The translations under genes were made by a program, and so were the position numbers. DNA of 11,649 bases from CANKJK01 sp964400405 (lineage in GTDB: Bacteria; Acidobacteriota; Vicinamibacteria; Vicinamibacterales; UBA2999): the NCBI GenBank assembly GCA_964400405.1, contig CAYNUO010000087.1, positions 1-11,649 on the forward strand, given 5' to 3'. The notes beneath the pieces are model-generated. The model searched no databases and had not been told where the DNA came from. It worked only from the letters and a program-made list of their open reading frames with translations. This document shows positions 6,133 through 11,649 of the stretch, in pieces. Position 1 is the stretch's first letter. Each line of letters starts with the position of its first letter.

Positions 6133-7611
6133 ATGCATCTGGGTGACCTCTTCGACCTCTCGCTGGTCGGCCGCGCCGGCGCCGTGGCGCTCGAGTGCGA
6201 CGGACCGGCGGGTGCCCGTCGAACGGTCACCTTCGGTGAACTCTCGGCCCGTGCGGACCGCATGGCCGCGGCACTCGCCGCCAGGGGCCTCTCCCGAGGC
6301 GACCGGCTGGCGATTCACCTCGGGAACGGCATCGAGTTCATCGACCTCTTCCTCGCCTGCATCCGTCTCGGCGTGGTTGTCATTCCGGTCAACACGCTGT
6401 ACCGGGAGCGCGAGCTGCTCCACATCGTGACCGACTCGGCGCCGCGCCTGATCGCCACCGCTCAGGAACACCTCGCGCTCTTCGGTGACGCGCCGGCCGT
6501 CGACGCGGCCACGCTCGCCGCCGAAGCCGATGCCATCGCGGCCACGCCGCGAGAACGGCTGACGCTCGACGGCGACGACCCCGCGCTGATCATCTACACG
6601 TCGGGAACGACGGGGCGCTCGAAGGGGGCGGTGCTCACCCACAACAACCTGGCCACCAACGCCACGACGCTCGTGGCCTGCTGGCGCATCTCGAGCGACG
6701 ACCGCTACCTGGCGGTCCTGCCGCTCTTCCATGCGCACGGCCTGGCCAACGGGTTGTGCACCTGGCTCGTCAGCGGCTGCCGGATGCGGCTCGTCCCGCG
6801 CTTCGAGCACGACCGCGCGCTGGAATGGTTCGAGGCGTTCGAGCCCACGCTGTTCTTCGGCGTACCCACCATCTACAACCGCCTGCTGGAACTCCCGGCC
6901 GACGCGGCCCGCCGGATCGGACAACGGGCGCGGCTGTTCGTCTCCGGTTCCGCCCCGCTGCCCGCACCCGTGCACGACGCGTTCGCGTCACGCTTCGGGC
7001 ACCGGATCCTCGAGCGCTACGGCATGAGCGAAACGCTCATGCTGCTGTCGAATCCGTACGAGGGTGTCCGCCGTCCGGGCAGCGTCGGGTTTCCCCTCCC
7101 GGGCGTCTCGGTCAGGCTGGCCACGCAGGATGGCGCGCCTCCGCAGCCGGGAGGGATTGCCGAGGTCCTCGTCCGCGGACCGAACGTGTTCGCGGGCTAC
7201 TGGCGCAATGACGACGCGACGGCGGCGGCGTTCGTGGACGGCTGGTTCAGGACCGGCGACCTGGCCGAACGTTCGGAAGACGGCTACTACACGCTCCGGG
7301 GCCGGGCGTCCGATCTGATCATTTCCGGCGGGTTCAACATCTATCCCCGGGAGGTCGAGGAACTCCTGCTCGAACAGCCCGGCGTGCGTGAGGCCGCCGT
7401 CGTCGGCGTGCCGGACAGCCACCGGGGAGAAGTGCCTGTCGCGTACGTGGTCACGGACGGCGACGTGGATCATGACGCGCTGCGCGCGGCGTGCGCCCGC
7501 GGGCTCGCGTCGTTCAAGGTCCCGCGCGGCTACGTCCGCGTCGACGCGCTCCCGAGAAACGCGCTCGGGAAGGTCCAGAAACAGCAACTGCCCGTCTGGA
7601 CGGCCGGATGA
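6133..7611 (+). CDS. AMP-forming acyl-CoA synthetase, malonyl-CoA synthetase (MatB)-like
   Basis: Enzymes of this family activate a carboxylic acid with ATP and CoA through an acyl-adenylate. The 492-residue product shows the phosphate-binding motif YTSGTTGRSKG (155-165), SGSAPLPAPV (271-280), RYGMSETLM (295-303), RTGDL (373-377) and catalytic K480 in LPRNALGKVQK. The segments LPLFHAHGL (196-204), ARLFVSGSAPL and ERYGMSETLMLLSNPY look closest to MatB, which makes malonyl-CoA from malonate; its length also fits MatB. The transporter behind it resembles MatC, which supports this. Other short or dicarboxylic acids remain possible. The ATG at 6133 lies 2 nt after the previous stop with only a weak ribosome binding site, and its TGA overlaps the next ATG in ATGA, so translation is probably coupled on both sides. 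Soluble; no signal peptide. Confidence 0.92.
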   Translation: MHLGDLFDLSLVGRAGAVALECDGPAGARRTVTFGELSARADRMAAALAARGLSRGDRLAIHLGNGIEFIDLFLACIRLGVVVIPVNTLYRERELLHIVTDSAPRLIATAQEHLALFGDAPAVDAATLAAEADAIAATPRERLTLDGDDPALIIYTSGTTGRSKGAVLTHNNLATNATTLVACWRISSDDRYLAVLPLFHAHGLANGLCTWLVSGCRMRLVPRFEHDRALEWFEAFEPTLFFGVPTIYNRLLELPADAARRIGQRARLFVSGSAPLPAPVHDAFASRFGHRILERYGMSETLMLLSNPYEGVRRPGSVGFPLPGVSVRLATQDGAPPQPGGIAEVLVRGPNVFAGYWRNDDATAAAFVDGWFRTGDLAERSEDGYYTLRGRASDLIISGGFNIYPREVEELLLEQPGVREAAVVGVPDSHRGEVPVAYVVTDGDVDHDALRAACARGLASFKVPRGYVRVDALPRNALGKVQKQQLPVWTAG

Positions 7612-8867
7612 CCGCCGCTGTCGCGTCGCTCGCGGCGCTCGTCGCAGGCATCACGCTCTCGGTCGTGTCCCGCGTCAACATCGGCGTGGTGGCGATCATG
7701 CTCGCCTGGCTGATCGGCACGACGCTGGCGGGCATGAAGCCGGAACAGGTCATGGCCGGCTTCCCGGCGTCGCTCTTTCTGACGTTGACGGGGGTGACGC
7801 TGCTCTTCGGCCTGGCGGAGGCCAACGGCACGCTCATGCAGCTGGCCCACCGCGCCATCCGGCTCGCCGGTGGCCGCGTGCGCCTGCTGCCGGCCCTGTT
7901 CTTTCTCGTCGCGTGCGTGCTGTCGTCGATCGGACCCGGCTCGATCTCCGCCGTCGCGTTGCTGATCCCGCTTGCGATGGCGGTCGGCACCGAGGCCGGT
8001 GTGCCGCGCTTCCTGATCGCACTGATGGTGGCCAACGGCGCCAACAGCGGCAACCTCTCCCCCGTCAGCGCCGTCGGCGTGGTCGCGAGCGCCAAGATGG
8101 TCGAGGCAGGCGTCGGCGCGCACCCGATCAAGATCTGGCTCGCCAATCTGATCGCGCACGCTCTCGTCGCCGGCGTGGCGTACATCGTGCTGGGAGGCTA
8201 CCGCCTCCGGCCGAAGGCGGCCGTGGACGGCGGGGCCGGGGTGCCGCCCCCGGCGGCGGCGTTGACAGGGCGGCACTGGTTGACCCTCGGCGTGCTCGCC
8301 ATCTGGATCGTGGCCGTCGTCGGCTTCCAGGTCAGCGTCGGGCTGGCGGGATTCACCGCGTCGGCCGCGCTGGTGCTCACGGGCGTGGCGGACGAATCCG
8401 AGGGGATCCGCCGCATCCCGTGGGGCGTCATTCTGATGGTCTGCGGGGTCACGGTCCTGGTGTCGCTGCTCGAGAGGACCGGCGGCATGGAGCTCTTCAC
8501 GTCGCTGTTGGCCCGACTCGCCTCGCCCCTCACGCTGAATGGCGTCGTGGCCTTCGTCACCGGGCTGATTTCGAGCTGGAGCAGCACGACCGGCGTCGTC
8601 CTGCCCGCCTTCCTCCCGACGGCCTCGGATCTGGTCGCCAAGGTCGGCGGCGGAGACCCGCTCGCCGTCTCCGTCAGTATCGCCGTCGGGGCGTCGATGG
8701 TGGACGTCTCGCCGCTGTCGACGCTCGGCGCGCTCTGCGTCGCATCGGTGGTGGAACCGCAGGCCGCCCGGCAGCTCTTCCGCCAGTTGCTGGTCTGGGG
8801 CCTCTCGATGAGCCTCGTGGGCGCCGCGCTCTGCCAGCTCTTTGCCGGGGCGTTCGCCCGCCTCTAG
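7608..8867 (+). CDS. MatC-like dicarboxylate (malonate) transporter, ion-transporter superfamily
   Basis: This is a polytopic inner-membrane carrier of 419 residues with roughly 10-12 hydrophobic segments. The first 145 residues resemble the MatC N-terminal domain: INIGVVAIM-type start, LIGTTLAGM (35-43), GFPASLFLTLTGVTLLFGLAEANGT-like core (51-75, shown in part) and a GGR (88-90) before helix 4. Two matching half motifs, LSPVSAVG (150-157) and VSPLSTLG (367-374), fit the inverted-repeat architecture of the DASS/ArsB-like carriers; SSWSSTTGV (322-330) is another substrate-site-like loop. A polar linker lies at about 199-223. Malonate or a related dicarboxylate with Na+ or H+ is the likely cargo, chiefly because the gene overlaps the MatB-like synthetase by 4 nt. 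It ends 5 nt before the sensor kinase, so kinase and transporter may be functionally linked. Confidence 0.9.
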   Translation: MTAAVASLAALVAGITLSVVSRVNIGVVAIMLAWLIGTTLAGMKPEQVMAGFPASLFLTLTGVTLLFGLAEANGTLMQLAHRAIRLAGGRVRLLPALFFLVACVLSSIGPGSISAVALLIPLAMAVGTEAGVPRFLIALMVANGANSGNLSPVSAVGVVASAKMVEAGVGAHPIKIWLANLIAHALVAGVAYIVLGGYRLRPKAAVDGGAGVPPPAAALTGRHWLTLGVLAIWIVAVVGFQVSVGLAGFTASAALVLTGVADESEGIRRIPWGVILMVCGVTVLVSLLERTGGMELFTSLLARLASPLTLNGVVAFVTGLISSWSSTTGVVLPAFLPTASDLVAKVGGGDPLAVSVSIAVGASMVDVSPLSTLGALCVASVVEPQAARQLFRQLLVWGLSMSLVGAALCQLFAGAFARL

Positions 8868-8872
8868 ACGCC

Positions 8873-10726
8873 ATGACCAGCTCCGGCGCCCCCGCGCTGC
8901 TCCACATCGTCGGCTATCTGACGGGCACCGCGCTGTACGCGATGCTGCTCGCGACCGCGCTTCGCACGCGGGGCCCCGCGCCACGCCCGGTCATCGGGGC
9001 GGCCCTGCTCGGACTCGCCTGGAACGTCGGGGAACTCGCCACGCACGGGCTCGACGACGCCGGCTTCGCCGCGCTGGTCCCGTGGACGGCGGCGCTGTCG
9101 TACGGCGCGCTGGGACTGTTGGCGGCCGTGGCCGTCCACGCCGCCTGGCAGGGACCCGACCCGGTGCCTCGCGTGGCCGGGGTCAGGGCCGTCCGCATCA
9201 CGCACGCGGCGTACGTCTGCGCGGCCGCGGCGGCCGTCATGCAGCTCGTCGCCGCCGGCACCGGGCGCCCGCTCCCGTGGTCCGCCGGTCTGCTCGTGCT
9301 GACCGGCGGCCTCGGCGTGCTGGCGGTGGCATTGCTCGTCAGCACGCGTCACCAGGCCCACAGCCGGCGGGCACTGTGGATCGCCACGCTCGCGCTCGTC
9401 GCGGTGTCGGCGCTCCATCTTGGCCAGCGCCACGGCACCGATGAGAGCTGGATGACCGAGCTGCTCGGACACCAGGCCTCGATTCCGCTGGCCCTGGCCG
9501 TGCTGTATCAGGACTATCGCGTCGGCTTCGTCGACCTCTTCCTGAAGCGCGCGCTGGCGCTGCTCGCCGTCGTGGCGATCGCCTTCGCGGGCTGGTCCGT
9601 CTCCGCGCGGGTCGCGGGGGCGCCGACCACCGCGACGCCGGCGGCCGGACTGCTCCTCGTGCTCTGGGTGGCAACGGCGCTGCTGTTCCCGTGGATCCGG
9701 CAGCGTCTGTCGTCCTTCGTCGACCGCGTGCTGCTCGGGCGCGTGGACTATGCGACGGCGACCGAGCGCATCGCCGCCGCGCTGCGCCGCTCGGAATCCG
9801 AGGATGACGTCCTGCGCACGGCATCGGCGGCGATCGCAGAGACGCTCGACCCGGCCGACATCACGTGGCGGACGCTGGCCCCGGACGACTCCGCCGGCGC
9901 ACAGGACGTCACCGTGCTGACGGCCGGCGGCCCCCACCACGTCATCACGATCGGGCCGCTGCGCGAGGGTCGGCGGCTGCTCTCCGATGACCGGCGGCTG
10001 CTCGAGACGGTCGCACAGCTGGCGGGCCGCCGCATCGACGCCATCCGGCTCGCCGACGAGCGCTACGCCCGCCAGCTCCGGGAAGGCGAGGTGCGCGCGC
10101 TGACGACCGAATCCGAGCTGCGGGCGCTGCGCGCCCAGATCAACCCGCACTTCCTCTTCAACGCGCTGACGACCATCGGCTACCTGATCGAGCACGCGCC
10201 GGCGCGCGCGGTGACCACGCTGCTCCGGCTGACCACGCTGCTCCGGGCCGTCCTCAGGTCCGAGGGTGAGTTCACGACGCTCGGCCAGGAGTGTCACGTG
10301 ATCGAGTGCTATCTGCAGATCGAGCGCGAACGGTTCGAGGAGCGGCTGGACACGGCGCTGGACATCCCCGATGCGCTCGCCCGGACGACGATCCCGGCGT
10401 TGATCGTGCAGCCGCTGGTGGAGAACGCGATCAAGCACGGCATCGCCGGCGCCCGGGACGGCGGCCGCGTGGACGTCAGCGCGCGGCTGACGCCGGACGG
10501 CCGTCGCCTGCAGGTCGTCGTCAGCAACACGGGCACGCCGCTCTCGGCGATCGGGTCACCTGGCGGCATCGGCCTGCAGAACGTGGAACGCCGGCTGCGC
10601 TGCTATTACGGTGACGCGGCGGTGTTTGCCTTGCGGACCGGAGCCGACGGCGACACGCGCGCCGAGCTGACGCTGCCGCTGCATCCGCCGCAGACCGGCG
10701 CGACCGCCATGGAGCGTGTGTCGTGA
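8873..10726 (+). CDS. LytS-family membrane sensor histidine kinase
   Basis: The 617-residue product has a hydrophobic N-terminal half with about 8 likely membrane helices (between residues 8 and 275), then a cytoplasmic region (about 295-395) that may be a degenerate GAF-like domain, and a kinase module. The kinase is of the LytS/YehU His_kinase type: H426 in AQINPHFLFN is the phosphoacceptor, PLVENAIKHG (514-523) is the N-box, and SPGGIGLQNVERRL (562-575) is the ATP-lid glycine motif. The membrane sensor is not the five-helix LytS domain that I know, and its ligand is unknown. The ATG at 8873, 5 nt after the transporter stop, is chosen although no clear ribosome binding site precedes it; coupling is likely. 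Its TGA overlaps the regulator's GTG. It should phosphorylate the next gene's product. Confidence 0.93.
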   Translation: MTSSGAPALLHIVGYLTGTALYAMLLATALRTRGPAPRPVIGAALLGLAWNVGELATHGLDDAGFAALVPWTAALSYGALGLLAAVAVHAAWQGPDPVPRVAGVRAVRITHAAYVCAAAAAVMQLVAAGTGRPLPWSAGLLVLTGGLGVLAVALLVSTRHQAHSRRALWIATLALVAVSALHLGQRHGTDESWMTELLGHQASIPLALAVLYQDYRVGFVDLFLKRALALLAVVAIAFAGWSVSARVAGAPTTATPAAGLLLVLWVATALLFPWIRQRLSSFVDRVLLGRVDYATATERIAAALRRSESEDDVLRTASAAIAETLDPADITWRTLAPDDSAGAQDVTVLTAGGPHHVITIGPLREGRRLLSDDRRLLETVAQLAGRRIDAIRLADERYARQLREGEVRALTTESELRALRAQINPHFLFNALTTIGYLIEHAPARAVTTLLRLTTLLRAVLRSEGEFTTLGQECHVIECYLQIERERFEERLDTALDIPDALARTTIPALIVQPLVENAIKHGIAGARDGGRVDVSARLTPDGRRLQVVVSNTGTPLSAIGSPGGIGLQNVERRLRCYYGDAAVFALRTGADGDTRAELTLPLHPPQTGATAMERVS

Positions 10727-11505
10727 CGCCGTCCCCGTTGCGCGTCGTCGTGGCGGACGACGAGCGGCCGGCGCGCCGCTTCCTCATCGGGCTGCTCGAG
10801 GCGTGCCCCGGCGTCGCCGTCGTAGGCGAAGCCGCAAACGGCGAGGAAGCCCTGGCCGCGATCACCGCCGAGTCGCCGGACCTCGCGCTGCTCGATCTGC
10901 AGATGCCCGGCATGACGGGTCTTGAGGTCGCCGCGAGGCTGCCGGGCAAAACCGCGCCAATGGTCGCCTTCGTCACGGCGTTCGACGACCACGCCATCGA
11001 GGCCTTCGAGGTGAACGCGATCGACTACCTGCTCAAGCCCGTTCAGCAGGAGCGGCTGCAGCGCACGGTGGACCGCGCCCGGGCCCGGCAGCGGCAGGCC
11101 GAACCGGCGTCCACGCACGCCGCGCTGGCCGCCGCGCAGAAGGCCATCACGTCGTCGTCACGGCGTCAGTACGCCGACCGCCTCCCGCTCCGGCACAAGG
11201 ACGCCGTCGTGCTGGTTCCGGTGCGCACGATCGCGTCCGTCGAGGCCGAGGGCGAGTTGCTGCACATCCGGACGGCGACCAACGAGACCTACACCGTGAC
11301 GCACCGGCTGCATGCGCTCGAGAGCCGCCTCGACGGGCGACGGTTCCTGCGCCTCGGCCGCGGCACGCTCGCGAACATCGACCACATCACGCGCGTGCAG
11401 CCGATGCCCGGCAGCACCTACACCGTGGTGCTCGCGAACGGTCAGGAACTGGCCGTCAGCCGGATCCAGTCCCGCCTGCTGCGCGACACGCTGCTGAAGC
11501 TGTAG
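10723..11505 (+). CDS. LytTR-family response regulator
   Basis: The 260-residue product is a DNA-binding partner of the preceding kinase. The receiver domain (about 6-120) has the acidic pair D12-D13, phosphoacceptor D58 in LLDLQMPG, T85 and K105 in LLKPV. A linker (about 120-152) leads to a LytTR DNA-binding domain (about 155-257) with FLRLGRGTLANIDHI (208-222), the usual conserved core of that fold. The GTG start overlaps the kinase stop in GTGA, and GGAG lies 8 nt upstream. Family members bind direct repeats upstream of target promoters and commonly control neighbouring transport or envelope genes, so the adjacent transporter operon is the first candidate target. No LytTR-type direct repeat pair was recognised within the window. 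Confidence 0.95.
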   Translation: MTPSPLRVVVADDERPARRFLIGLLEACPGVAVVGEAANGEEALAAITAESPDLALLDLQMPGMTGLEVAARLPGKTAPMVAFVTAFDDHAIEAFEVNAIDYLLKPVQQERLQRTVDRARARQRQAEPASTHAALAAAQKAITSSSRRQYADRLPLRHKDAVVLVPVRTIASVEAEGELLHIRTATNETYTVTHRLHALESRLDGRRFLRLGRGTLANIDHITRVQPMPGSTYTVVLANGQELAVSRIQSRLLRDTLLKL

Positions 11506-11506
11506 C

Positions 11507-11649
11507 TCACGCGAGCGCGGCGGGCTCCTGCTGGGTCAGGCAGTGCAGCGTGCCGAGGCCCCACACCAGGTCCACGGCGTGGATGCCGACGACACGGTGG
11601 TCCGGCATCAGCTCCGCGAGCGTGTTCAGCGCGATCCGGTCGTTCGGGT
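11507..11649 (-). CDS. C-terminal end of an agmatine deiminase / peptidyl-arginine deiminase family protein (partial)
   Basis: The minus strand reads 46 codons from the right edge to a TGA at 11509-11507. The end GLGTLHCLTQQEP carries the family's active-site cysteine motif (compare G-[ILV]-H-C-[ILV]-T-Q-Q in agmatine deiminases), preceded by a stretch typical of the C-terminus (NDRIALNTLAELMP, VVGIHAVDLVW). These enzymes hydrolyse agmatine to N-carbamoylputrescine and ammonia; peptidyl-arginine deiminase-like members share the fold. The first part lies outside the window. The stop codon is one base from the response regulator's stop, so the two operons converge with no space for a terminator between them. 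Confidence 0.85.
   Translation of the reverse strand, partial: PNDRIALNTLAELMPDHRVVGIHAVDLVWGLGTLHCLTQQEPAALA

Noticed and set aside
7388..8872. Upstream extension of the kinase frame to a 1112-codon protein
   Set aside because: The added part overlaps the synthetase and transporter genes in another frame and is Arg-rich nonsense. The ATG at 8873 directly follows the transporter stop.
7530..10438. Two large minus-strand frames (484 and 524 codons) opposite the transporter and kinase genes
   Set aside because: Composition is low-complexity Arg/Gly/Asp/Gln with no family motif, and both run antisense to well-supported genes.

Overview
The window is about 70% G+C by eye and almost entirely coding. 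G/C-ending codons dominate and starts include ATG, GTG and TTG-adjacent GTG. The mix of a GC-rich genome, a two-lipoyl E2 acyltransferase, a fused PabB-PabC enzyme and a LytS/LytTR two-component pair would fit a soil- or sediment-type Acidobacteriota (for example Vicinamibacteria). That is an inference from general resemblance; there is no rRNA or marker gene here to fix the taxon.

Layout. Positions 1-3714 hold a minus-strand gene set transcribed from right to left: a short/branched-chain acyl-CoA dehydrogenase, a 2-oxo acid dehydrogenase E2 (branched-chain type likely), a 3-hydroxyacyl-CoA dehydrogenase, and the first 22 codons of a fourth gene that runs off the left edge. Gaps are 27-68 nt, so this looks like one operon for branched-chain or short-chain acyl-CoA oxidation. 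A divergent intergenic region (3715-3933) carries a plausible promoter for that operon and two compact palindromes. Positions 3934-11505 hold six plus-strand genes: a PabB-PabC fusion for p-aminobenzoate synthesis, a PcaC-like carboxymuconolactone decarboxylase, a MatB-like malonyl-CoA synthetase, a MatC-like dicarboxylate transporter, a membrane LytS-type histidine kinase and a LytTR response regulator. From the decarboxylase onward the genes are separated by 2 to 5 nt or overlap by 4 nt, so they are very probably co-transcribed and translationally coupled. The right edge carries the 3' end of an agmatine deiminase family gene on the minus strand, convergent with the response regulator and with one base between the stop codons.

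How the genes may work together. The left operon fits oxidation of branched-chain acyl-CoAs to central intermediates. The most interesting unit is the right one: a transporter and acyl-CoA synthetase that together resemble the rhizobial MatC/MatB malonate uptake and activation pair, joined to a small decarboxylase-fold protein and to a complete sensor kinase/regulator pair. The working hypothesis is a sensor-coupled system for uptake and activation of malonate or a related small carboxylic acid. The substrate and the signal are not shown by the sequence. No RNA genes, insertion sequences, CRISPR arrays or convincing rho-independent terminators were seen.
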